NCBI GenBank assembly: GCA_041663425.1
Contig: JBAYMS010000008.1
Span: forward strand, 1-45,801
From: FEN-1322 sp041663425
GTDB taxonomy: Bacteria > Omnitrophota > Gorgyraeia > 2-01-FULL-45-10
Reading direction: 5' to 3'
Length of the DNA: 45,801 bases
The position numbers and the translations under genes were made by a program. The stretch's first letter is position 1; each line of letters opens with the position of its first letter. The notes beneath the pieces are model-generated. The model ran no database searches, was not told the origin of the DNA, and was given only the letters and a program-made list of their open reading frames with translations. This document shows, one piece after another, positions 1-10,600 of the stretch.

Positions 1-198
1 ATCTTTGGGAATAGCTATATTAGCATTTAAATTATTATTATTAATAGGGGTCTTGACATTAAAAGACCCGTTTGATGGTTTTGACCAAACGGGTGTGCCT
101 TCCTGCGCCCATACTATATCCTGATGTATGAATGCAATAGTTAAAGTTACGGCAATTAGCCGTATCCACCATGGTTTTTGGTGCCAAGCTGATAACAC
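1..198 (-). CDS. secreted protein, N-terminal 66 residues only (runs off left edge)
   Basis: The minus strand reads open without a stop from a GTG at 196-198 to base 1, giving 66 residues of a protein that continues outside the window. The start is fixed: an in-frame TAA lies five codons upstream and no other start codon lies between. A strong Shine-Dalgarno (AAGGGGG) sits seven bases upstream. Residues 1-31 form a typical Sec signal peptide: a basic N-region (MLSAWHQKPWWIR), a hydrophobic core (LIAVTLTIAFI) and a likely signal peptidase I site after V-W-A, leaving a mature N-terminus beginning Q-E-G-T-P-V-W-S. The mature start is Asn/Pro rich. The gene has its own promoter (273-300) and leader hairpin, so it is a separate transcription unit from the giant ORF upstream. 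Its function cannot be told from this fragment; given its neighbours it may be another large envelope protein, which is inference only. Confidence 0.85.
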   Translation of the reverse strand, partial: MLSAWHQKPWWIRLIAVTLTIAFIHQDIVWAQEGTPVWSKPSNGSFNVKTPINNNNLNANIAIPKD

Positions 199-223
199 TC
201 TTAAACCCCCTTAAGACAAATTG

Positions 224-245
224 AAGATACCTGCCACGGTATCTT
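224..245 (-). promoter_or_regulatory. 5' UTR hairpin of the secreted-protein gene
   Basis: AAGATACC (224-231) and GGTATCTT (238-245) form a perfect 8-bp stem with a six-base loop, read GTGGCA on the transcribed strand. It lies inside the predicted leader, about 20 bases from the inferred transcription start and about 25 bases before the GTG start codon. It is not followed by a T-run, so it is not a terminator. It could stabilise the mRNA or bind a protein or RNA. I do not recognise it as a known riboswitch. Confidence 0.55.
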
Positions 246-272
246 ATCTAACTTTACTAACTATTTACATAA

Positions 273-300
273 ATTATACCATATCTAAAGGTTATGTCAA
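273..300 (-). promoter_or_regulatory. sigma70-type promoter for the gene at 1-198
   Basis: On the minus strand a perfect -35 box TTGACA (295-300) and a perfect -10 box TATAAT (273-278) are separated by 16 bases. Transcription would start near base 266, giving a leader of about 68 bases before the GTG at 198. The surroundings are AT-rich, as expected. This is the only strong promoter seen in the window. Confidence 0.8.
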
Positions 301-383
301 TAGACAATTTCTTACTTTTTTAAATCCTAATTTATACATAAAACCAATTATTGCAATATGTTATGATTATTTATTTTGGCAGG

Positions 384-481
384 TTATGTAGCCTATCCTC
401 GCTTCGATAGAAGGCCGCTTGGCGGAAGCCATCTATGAAGCGAGGATAGTATTGGGTATCTCCCTACCCCTGGCTACATAA
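384..481. repeat. 98-base nested inverted repeat (cruciform-like)
   Basis: An outer perfect 10-bp inverted repeat (TTATGTAGCC at 384-393, GGCTACATAA at 472-481) encloses an inner 13-bp perfect inverted repeat (393-405 and 437-449). With one bulged base the inner stem extends to about 17 bp. Inside the inner stem is a small GC-rich hairpin (CCGC at 415-418, GCGG at 422-425). A further small stem (GGGTA 454-458, TACCC 465-469) sits between the inner and outer right arms. A single strand could fold as a branched, multi-stem structure. There is no T-run at either end, so a classical intrinsic terminator is not supported. It could be a mobile or REP/MITE-like palindrome or an mRNA 3' end structure. 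Confidence 0.6.
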
Positions 482-508
482 AACTTAAGATTATGCCATT
501 CGGCTTTA

Positions 509-544
509 CTCAGGACATAATCCTGAGCTAGTCGAAGGATTATG
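509..544. repeat. overlapping palindromes over the stop codon of the giant ORF (REP-like)
   Basis: Two inverted repeats share bases. CTCAGGA (509-515) pairs with TCCTGAG (521-527) around the loop CATAA. CATAATCC (516-523) pairs with GGATTATG (537-544) around TGAGCTAGTCGAA. The second overlaps the TAA stop (540-542) of the giant ORF. The core, TCCTGAGCTAGTCGAAGGA, closely resembles the palindromic TCCTGAGC..GTCGAAGGA element that recurs in the intergenic regions of many bacterial genomes. The two folds are mutually exclusive. It may protect the 3' end of the mRNA. No T-run follows, so it is not called a terminator. Confidence 0.5.
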
Positions 545-1640
545 CCGCACTGCTGAGCAGCAGCACAGCGTTTCTATACGTCTCCATTTCTTCGCCGTAG
601 TTTACAGGAACTGTTCTGGGTAAATACTTGAATATATTTCTTTCCTGATCATAAACTACGCCCGGCAGCCATCCTTCCAGAGCCAGGCTTATCTCTGCGT
701 TCGTGCCTTCGCTCTTCAATATCTTCAGCAACGCTTCGTAAGTATTCATAGTCAGAAGCACTCTCTTGCCTTTAATAGTAATGGTCTGCACTTCCAGTAT
801 CTTGGCCCGGGCAGAATTCAGATCTTTAAATTCTCCCTCAGCCGGTCTGATACCGATATTGTCCGTGCCCGTCTTTGTCTGTATTTCATTTATCACTCCG
901 TCAAAGCTCTTATCGTGCCTGTTCACATACACTATATCGTTCAGGCTGCCCTTATATCCGGATGCGCTGAGGAAGGCCCTTGCCTGTTCTTCTCTCTCAA
1001 ATATCTCGCCATAGACAAATACATTTTTAACACCCAGCGAGTTGGAACGCTCCAGATTGCGGGCGAACGACATATCCTGCACCGCAACCTGTTCTGTAGT
1101 AGCATGTGCCACCTTCTTACCGTCGGCCTTTATATCCTCATATAGATAGTCCTGATTATATCTGGCAGCTTCCATCATATGTCTTCTCTGGATATCGACG
1201 AGAGCTTTTAACTTAGGCATCAGGGTCTTTACCTTTTCGCTATTATCAGGATTGTTCACCTCTATTATAGCCCTGCCGAATATCTCTGCCGCGCTCAGGC
1301 TCTTTGCATCACCTATAAGCTCTTTAATTATGCCGGCGATCTCTTCTCTTGTTGATGAATCTATATTTGTCATACCGAGAATTACATTATACTTCGCAAT
1401 AAGTTCGATCGTTTTAATGGATTCCAGACGTATCGACTCAAGTTTTATGTCGTCATTTACAAATATAACTACCTGATCCGGCGCAGCTTCTATCTGATCA
1501 GGAGAAAGCACTATTTGAACAGATACATTAGTGATGCCCATACCTTTCAGCGTTTCGTATATCTGGATTTTACGATCAGGCGCAGCTACTGACATCGGGA
1601 TACCTATAACGATACCCGCAGATGCAGTCTTTACAGGGCT
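540..1640 (-). other. unrecognised C-terminal region of the downstream giant protein
   Basis: About 365 residues follow the GHKL-like domain. A first part alternates strands and helices (G-I-V-I-G-I-P-M-S; V-V-I-F-V-N-D-D; V-I-L-G-M-T-N-I-D), which could be a degenerate response-regulator-like or Rossmann fold. A second part (from about 1180) includes N-V-F-V-Y-G-E and I-V-Y-V-N-R-H-D. The end is L-L-S-S-A-A. No catalytic motif was recognised. Confidence 0.4.
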
Positions 1641-4600
1641 GAACTTCTGCACCCGCAGTTCTTCCGGAAGCGGAACGCTTACAACAAAGATAGGCTGGTT
1701 GCCATAATAACCGTTATCGTATTGTTTCAGCTCCAGACCTATACCCTGCGCACTTAGAAGATCCCACGCGGTCTTGAAATCCCCTTCTTTAAATATATTC
1801 TGCCTGTCGGCACCCGGCGATCTTCGCGAGTATTCTTCATTCATTCCAATGCCGGGATAAGTCATGCGTATCTCAAACATACCCTTCTCTGCATTTATAT
1901 TTGAAACAATATTAACCTTCGAGGTATCTTTGTCTTTAATTGCGGCTTTCACAGTGTTAGACACAAGAATCTTAAATGCGTCCTGCAGCGCTCCCTTAAT
2001 AACATTTACAGTAACGGCTTTTTCCGTCGACTTACCGCTTAACACTATGCGTTCATATGCGTCCTTAGCATTTACAACGTCAGCCCAGTCTTTATCATGT
2101 TTTTTGCTGTATATGTCGCAGGCTTCCCTCAATGCTTTCATTACATCGACTTGCTCCGGTTTAAATATAACCATCGGTGTGGCGTGAGGAACAGCAACAT
2201 TCCATCGTATAAGACCATTTTCATCCAGAAGCGATCTATCGCCGGACAACACCATCAGAGCTTTTATAAATGATCCATGACCAAAGCATATTACCGTCTT
2301 ACCGGGATATTCATTATTAATGTGCTTCAAAAATTTCTCTGCTCGGATAAGCAGGTCGAGCACGCTCTCTCCGGTTTCGCCGGGCCGCACAGTAGCGTTA
2401 AGACCTTCATTGTATAGCTCGAGCAATCCTCTCTGTGCTGCGGGGATCTCGCCTGCGGTCCTGTTTTCCCAGCTGCCGAACGACCTTTCAACGGCCAGGG
2501 GCTCCTCGACAACAGTAATGTCCTTACCGGTTCTATTTTTAACTATAGAGGTGAAAGCGCCGGCGATCTCTTTAGACCTGCCGAGACGGCTGGTGACCAC
2601 TACTACCCTGTCTTCTTTTATCTTTTCTTCATAATCGTTAAATACAGCGTTCCCGACGCTGACCGCTTCTTTTCTGCCTTCAGCAGTAAGCTGGTTATCC
2701 GCTCCGTCGGTGACGCCCTGCCATCTATTGTCAATATTGGCCTGCGTAACACCATGTCTTATAGCCAGAAGCTCTGCACGGCCGGTAATTATAGGTTCCT
2801 CAGAAGCAAATCTGATAGCGCCGGTCTCTTTGTTTATAATGATCCTGCCGTCCAATTCTTCGACAGGAGCCCATTTTACACCGCTGAAATTGCCGGCAAG
2901 TTCGAACACAACATTTTTGATATATTCTACCGCAACATTATCCTCAACAAGTTCCAGCAGCTCAAGGATAAGGCTGACATCCATGCCCAGTCCATAGAGA
3001 TAGGTGGCAAAAAATTCTTTGAACGTTTCTTTCTGACTATCAGGTGCTTTTCTGAAACGTTCGACCATTAGCATAATAGCGTCGTACTCCTCAGAAAGCC
3101 GGGCGTCGGCATCAACGAGACGCTCCTCACCTCTTCCGATCCACCGTATTAAATGTAAAAATTCATGTTCTAGAATTATGCTCAATCCTAATGCGAGCTG
3201 CTCTTCTGCGTCATTATCCTGTCTTGTCTCGGGCAGAAGATCTGTGTGGACTTCTATTTTATCTTCATCCTGGTCCGCTATCTGCGCCAGATCACCGGCT
3301 ACTTCAAACTTAACGCCATCTGTCTTAAGCAGCTTTTCCACGATAGACCTGTCCTCAGGCTTTGCGATACTTTCTAAATATTGCGCGATCGCATCCTCAA
3401 GCCTCTGAGTCTGGGCAGGGCTCAATCCCTCGCCTTCTATGCTTAGCGTCCCATCGTATGCGCTTATTTTTGCTACAGCATTAATTGCAGCGCCTTCTTT
3501 TAACGCAGCGCTTACAGGGAAACTCGGAACCTCACGACGAGGCAGCTGTCCATATATTCTCGGCAGTTCTTCTTTAACCACACGGTCAAGTATCTTCCGG
3601 ACTTCTTCTACTTTATATCTCGGCTCCCAATACGGAGAATCGTCGATCCTGGACCTGCTTTGTTTGCTATACAGCACATCACCTGCCGGCATAGGAACAG
3701 CTATTGTCGTATTGCGCAGGTCTTCCGCAGACAAAGTGCGCCCTTCAAGCTCACTGATCTTAACAAGATTTATCCCGTGCCGTTTTGCGAGTTCGCTTTT
3801 CAATTCATTAAAATCGGTATCATTGAGGCACAGAGAGCCCGAGCAAGTACCTTTATATAAAGCTCCCGTGATATTCGCGCGTTCTTTTATGTCCGCCACA
3901 TTGGCAAATCCGGAGCTGTCTGCATAGAAAATTACATTCGGGAGCCTGCCCATGCCAGGCCGTCCCCTTGCGCCTATGATCTCTTCCATGATATCTATCA
4001 GCTTCATCCCAACGCTCTCTTCCGTATCTGTATTCGGAGGCAGTATCCATAATAATGCAAATTGTGCTTTTGGATCGGTAGCCCTCGAAGATAGTATGCG
4101 CGGCATATCTCCCTGCATTACGGTCATCATACTTGTGAACGGACTGGTCGGAGCAAATATACCGATCTGCACTCCCTTAGCCGCTTGTTCACTCGAAACG
4201 TTAGCAGGCATCGGAGGCATGAGATACCCAAAACGCTCAACCCTTAAGCCATCGCCTATCCTAGTATGACTGAAATAATCCTGGGTGATCTTACGCATTC
4301 CATTGGACATATGAGCCACTAACACGTTCGGCGAGGAGAACACCGGTATAGGATAACCTTTGACATCTTCGACCTTCTTGAAATTCATAATAGCTGTGTA
4401 ATTAATAAGCGCCTGATTCAAACCATACATGTTCACAAACCACTTTCTGTCGCCGGTTTTTTCGTCCACATCAAAACAGAACGCGCCGTCTTTTATCATA
4501 AGCCCGAGCATGATCATATTCTGCATGGAATTTCTATAAAGCGACGCATAACCGGACTTGATGAACATAGCGTCATAGGCAGAAGCTGCTTCCAATATTT

Positions 4601-7600
4601 CATTTCTCAGAAACGCCACTTCGTCAGGGGTCCTCTTTAAATACCCCTGCTCTTCTATTGTCCTCTTAGGATTGTCTTTATCTCCTGTTAATAATTTGCC
4701 TGTTAATTGATTCAGCAGAGGCTCTTTTTCGAGGTATTCCCTGAGAGTCAGGTTCGACCCATCCGGTTTCTTGTATTTCTCCGGGGCATCCTGCATCCTG
4801 GAGGCTAAAAATTCTTTTACCAGAGGATGTGTTTCAATCGCCTTACCCATATCACCTATCGCCACCAAGGGCAGGCCGAATGTCTTGCGTTCTCCGGTAG
4901 TAGCAAAAGCCGCAAAGCCGCTTCCCTTTATATCAGCAGTGGAACCGCCATCATCGTCAACCCCTACAGTACAGACAACGCCTTCCAGGTTCCAATAGTT
5001 GATCGGCGAATCCTTCAATAACTCTACGAGGAAGCTTGAACCGCCACCGCCGCCGATACCCAGCATTTTAGGACGAGCGAACTTCATCATATCGGATGCA
5101 TTTTCAGAGAAATAGTATTGCGGATTACCGGCATCGTCAAATTTCACTTTAACCTGCGAAAGCAGCGACTTGGTGATATATTCACATTTCTTAAGACTTC
5201 CGAGATCCTTAAACGAAAGCTGATTCGATTTTTCAGTATTCCTCAATCTCTCGATCAATAAATCCACATCGGTAGCAATAGAGCTGCCGGAAACCATCCT
5301 CTTATAAAATGTTTCGCATAGATCAAGCAGGGTCTCTCTCGCCGCATAACGCAGATTCTGATCCTCCTGGCTATCGGAGCATATTCTATATAAATTAGTT
5401 GTAATGCTCATGGACGGTAAGCCTATGATAGCGAAAGCTCTCATTACCCGTTCTTTCAAAACGCTATCCTGAGTATCAGACAACGTCTGCACCATGGCAA
5501 GCATGACGGCGCTTGGCCATTTCGAGGTCTTCCACTCATCAGCTATCCTTTCACTGCTTACCTGATAACCCGATTGTCCGGACCTTATCTTTTGTCCTAT
5601 ATTTTCAAGTTCGCCCTTAAATTTAGAAATATTCATAGCCATGGCTGTCATACCGCATGAATATTTCAGATTTGCGACAGGGCTGTAAGAATATGACGTG
5701 CCGAAATGCTGCTCGTTGGGAACATAGCCAGCCCATCCCTGGTCTGAGGATGTCTTTTTCTCCATTATAACGCTTTCTATAAAATCACTCACCGCGGGCA
5801 CCTCTCCCAGGACGCGCATTGCAAATACAGCCTGCTGCCGGACAAAATACAGACCAGGATATTTTCTCTGATCAGTCGCTATGTGTTCGAGCACTGCCTG
5901 TATTCTTACCCTAACGGCTTCATAATTCGATTCAGATTTTCTGGAGCCATAATTATCTGCAATAGCTTCCAGACTCTGGATAACGAAAGTATCTAATTGC
6001 TGCTGAACCTCTATATTCCTCTGGATGTTAGCAAATTCGTTTAGCTTTGCGGCATCTTTTGACTCTCCGGCCTTTTTCAATTCCTTTAAAAGTTCCATAA
6101 CCGGACGGGCACGGTCATTATCATAAAGTTTCTCCAGCACACTGATAGCCTTGCCGGCTTCCTGTGGATTTAGGGACAGGCGGCCCAGCAGACGCACTAC
6201 CTGGCCCAATACTTCTAATTTTCTGACATCTTCCCAGCTATCTTTTTCTATAAAATTATTGATAAGGCCTATCAGGTGTCCGCCAATAATGCTGCCGCCT
6301 TGCTTCATTTCTTCAAAATTATCCACCATTGCATCGGCCAATTCGGCATTAAATACACCTACCTCAAAAATCAACTCCATCCTCTTCTCCAGAGGAAGTT
6401 CTTTTGTTGCGTTTTCAAATTTCGCAACGGCATCATTTACACCAAATTCCGCGGCCCATCCGTTAATTATCCTGGCGGCTATCCGCAGCTTATCCGGATC
6501 TCCCTGTTTTATAAACATTATCGCCACATCGTATCTGATATCCCTAAAATTTTTCTCGGAACACATCTTTCCAAACTTGCTGCTGGCAGTGATCGTAGGA
6601 ACATTTTCGGCATTAAGCGCTAACATGGTGGCAAGAACCCTATCTCTTACAGATTCCAATTGAGAATCTTTTATTCTTACCCTTCTCCTATCAGTGTCAT
6701 CGGTATATTCCTCAAAGTCCTCCGCTGCGATAGCTCCTTCTGCAAACTTTTTCAACTCTTGCTCATTCATAGATTTAAGGGTGTCATACAATACAACAAC
6801 GGCTTCTTCTGCCATATACCTAACCAGGCCATCTGCTGGAAGATGATCGCCAACATTTGGGAAAAGTTTATCATCAACCCATTCCGCTATCAGATGCGCT
6901 ACCTGAAGATTTTCATTATCAAGCCCATCAATACCGTAGAGCTTCTCCATTTCCATTCTACAATTATTTACAAACTCATCCCCCAGGTTGGTGCGAAGCT
7001 TATTATATATAACAGAGGAAAGGATTCCCTCTCCAGACACAGTTGTAACAACACCGTGCTCTACAACTTCATGCACCTTATGCTGCTGATTATTTTCATT
7101 TTTATTAGACCCTTCAACATCGGCTAAGAAGCTGCTGACATTGGTAAATATTTTTATCTTGCCGTTATCCTTAGTATCAAAATACGCAGGTTCAGGAATA
7201 TTGTTAAACGCTTTTAAAATTTTCTGATCATTATCAGACAGCGTTTTTCCCTTAAGCCCCAGCCTGTCAATAAGCCAGCCATTGTGCATCCTGTGAGGTC
7301 CGACAACCGACGGTATAGGCGGAGCACGGGGCATGATAGATATAGCTATTTCTTTAATAGTCCTGACAGGGTGAACGATAGCATATGCCCATTGCGGGAT
7401 TAGCTTGACCAGGAATATTGCGGCCTGCTTTATAAATGAAGCGTTCCTATATTTGTCATCTTTTGACAAAGCGCCCGACACTTTTCCGGCGGAATGTATT
7501 AACGCAACCAATAGATATGCGCTCAACGCGTAAAGCGATGCAACCAGCGTAACTCCCAATATAGGGATCATAGGCGCCGCCGCCCGTTCCTGCAGCTGCG

Positions 7601-10600
7601 GATTCACAACGGCCGCACCCTTGCCGGTAATTTCACTCGCACGCTTCACTATGTCTGCAAGCATCGAGGGCTTCGCTTCCAGCACTGCATCCAGCTTGCC
7701 GGCTACACGTGCAGGCTTTGTGCGCGCCTCTATGAACTGAACATCATGTATTACCTTAACACCTTTCTCTTCAAGCCATTCTATATCTTCCTCCATCGGC
7801 CTGATCTCGCCTTCGTAGTTTCCTTTTCGGAACTTCTCGAGCAGAAGCCCGGAAAGCTGGCGTTCGTCATTTATAACTATTACGTCAAATAGTTCCTCAA
7901 GTTTTCTACCGCTGAAATGTTCAATCGACTCCATCAATTCTCTGAATGTAAGCCCCACAGTCTCTTCATCGTGAGCCGGATTCATGAAGAATATTCTCAG
8001 ACCTTCTTTATTGTTAGCCATCGCGGATGACACAGACGGATCTAATAAGAGGACTAAGAAGCTTGTAAAGAAGCTGGACAGGCCTGCCAGGACAAGTTTA
8101 GCTCCGGACTGCAGCCTCAGGATCTCCGGTGTGGGAGGAAGATTTACCCTCTGATAATTTTTATAGAAACGTCTTAATGGGTTCCCTTCTGTATTAGGAG
8201 TATGAGAAACCATATCCTGCTCAATCTTACTCATACCGCTCTCAAAAACAGCGCCCAGCACATTTGGACTATCGCTTGTAGGTGCTGCGTAAACAGGTAT
8301 ATCCAGCAATTCTCTGTATGTGCCTACTCCGGCAAATACGCCGGACATGTTTATCGCATCTTTATCGTATGCCCTGGCTTTCATCATAGCGCCCACCAGG
8401 ATGAGATTGCGCAGACTGTTGCCATAAAGATTAAGATGGCCCGATCTTACAAACATGTTGTCCACGGCCTCTGCCAGTTCGAGCACGCCATTTTTGAATT
8501 TATTAAACTTTTCGTTAAATTCCTTATAACTTTCAAAAGCTTTTTGAACATTCCCTTGCGAAGGAGCGCTAATAACGCCCTGTTCGCTGACAGTGATCAC
8601 TCCCGAGGCTTTAAGCTTTGCGCGCTCAAGATCAGAAATATGCGTATACATATGCGCAGCCATATCCATAGCTGCACCTTCATCAAAAATACCGCCGGCT
8701 CTTAATTCTGCAGCCAAACGTAAAAGCTTTTGTAATTCTTCAACCTTTTTCAACGTTATAGTTATGTCATCTCTCGTTCCGCTTATATCTATTATCTTTG
8801 CTCCGCGCCATTTGTTGCGATGAGTAAAATTGGTATACAGATGAGCCGCGATGCCATAGGCGGTATTCCTGCTTACGGGCATCTGCGGTGTGCTCAATGC
8901 CTCTATCTCTTTAGCCAGGGTATTGATCTTGCCGGATGCATCGGCTATCTCTCTGCCTTCGTTTACAAGCCTGTCAAGGCTGCCTCTTACTTCATCCAAT
9001 GACGCTATGTGAGCATCTTTAGACGGCTTAGCAGGATGCCTGAAATCATCGCCATGCTGCAATATATCAAATAGGTATTTACCCTGATAATGCCTCTCCG
9101 CTTCCGGCTCAGCGGAAAATCTCTGGTCTATAGAATCTTTCATCCACAACGGAATGACTTTAAGTGAAGCGTTCACTATATCTCCCGGCGCAATAAACTT
9201 AACACCGAACAGCTTCATGAAGAGAGCTTTCAGATTTCTTGTAGAACCGCCGTCATCATCTGTTGAAAGAAGCGACTGCACCCATACGGAAGGATTGACC
9301 AGACGCAAGACCTGTAAAAGCGCCTGCGTGCTATTTCCACCCGCGAGCGTAAAGACTTCCGGTGACGGCGCAGACCTGGTTATATCTTCCACGCTCTTCA
9401 GGCTCGACAATCTGTCAAGTTTTCCAAGCAATCCTTTTGTCAAAAGGTAAAGTGTCCGCAATTTATTCGCATCATAGCTGGCCTGGTCACGCGCAACGAC
9501 CAGCTCTCTTCGTATTGCAGGAGAAAGCAATGACGATGCCGGATCGACAAGATTGTGATGATTGCATATCACCCAGCACAGATCTCTTATGGCAGAGGCA
9601 TAAGCCGCTTTTAAGGTCCCGTATACTTTCGGATCCTCGTAGAGAGCTATGAGCACATCCAGAGAACTTACAGCCGTATATCCTACCTTGCCGAAAGCTG
9701 TAGCTATGTTTTCCTTGAGCGTATATGGGACATCCTGTTCGGTAAGTATATTTATGCAGGCCTCCACAACAGCCAGAGGCTTAGCCGAATCTTTAATAAG
9801 AGACTGAATATAAATAGCGTCCGGAACCATAACAGGCGCGCCATCATAACGCAGAACCCTGCCAAGAATGTCCCTTCGCGCATCCTGCCTTATGATCTCA
9901 TACTGCGTAAGGTTGGCGGAAAGCTCCAGATTTAGGACAGGATTGGACGAAGGCGATGTCATAAAATTTTGCTCAACAGGCACATATCCTGAATCGCCCG
10001 GGTTCCTGGTGTATTTTGCAGTATTATTTAAGGCACTTACAACTATCCCATCCGGATCGCTTATAGAAGAGAAAATATTCAGAGCATTTGTCGCCCTGAT
10101 CCTGTGCCAATAGAAGCCCTCTATAGAACTATTGAGCTTCATGGCGCTTACCATAGCCGCTACGAATATCTTTTCCTCAACAGACATATTCGCTACCCTG
10201 TCAGCATCAAGCGTCGCCTCTGAAGCGAACATCTCTGCCGGAGACGTGCCATTATTGCTGAAATATTTAGAAATAAGAGACGGCGCGGTCTGGGAAAGAG
10301 TATCTTTTAAGAGCCGCTGAGCGCAATGATAAGGTATCCTATCCTTGTCTTCGGCTATCTGCCCGACCATTGCGGCATGATAAATTTTATGAGCTTTTAC
10401 GAACGCGTCAATAGTTTCCGGCGTTAACGTCACCGCAGTACCGCTGGTTACGATCTCGGCAGCCGTATTCAATGCCTTGTTCAGCGTAATAGAATCATGC
10501 ATAATGCTTATGAGGATATCCCTCACGGCAGAAGCTATTGCCAGCTCTTCATTTTCTGACAGATCGGTATTCTCTTTAAAGTCCTTATTGGCCCTGTCGG

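Larger units (their letters stand above)
199..539. other. intergenic region between the giant ORF and the secreted-protein gene
   Basis: This 341-base stretch is the only clear non-coding DNA in the window. It holds, right to left, the REP-like palindromes at the giant ORF's stop, the nested inverted repeat at 384-481, an AT-rich stretch (about 300-380) with no visible feature, the promoter at 273-300 and the leader hairpin at 224-245. No RNA gene or small ORF with a ribosome-binding site was seen. Confidence 0.8.

Noticed and set aside
66..94. 9-bp inverted repeat ACCCGTTTG / CAAACGGGT
   Set aside because: It lies within the coding part of the secreted-protein gene, and no function can be supported from one copy.
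384..544. Hairpins considered as intrinsic terminators
   Set aside because: None is followed by a T-run on the transcribed strand.
7040..7090. H-E-V-V-E-H considered as a classical zinc protease motif
   Set aside because: The second His is one residue too far for HExxH, and no third ligand was recognised; it is kept only as a possible decayed copy.
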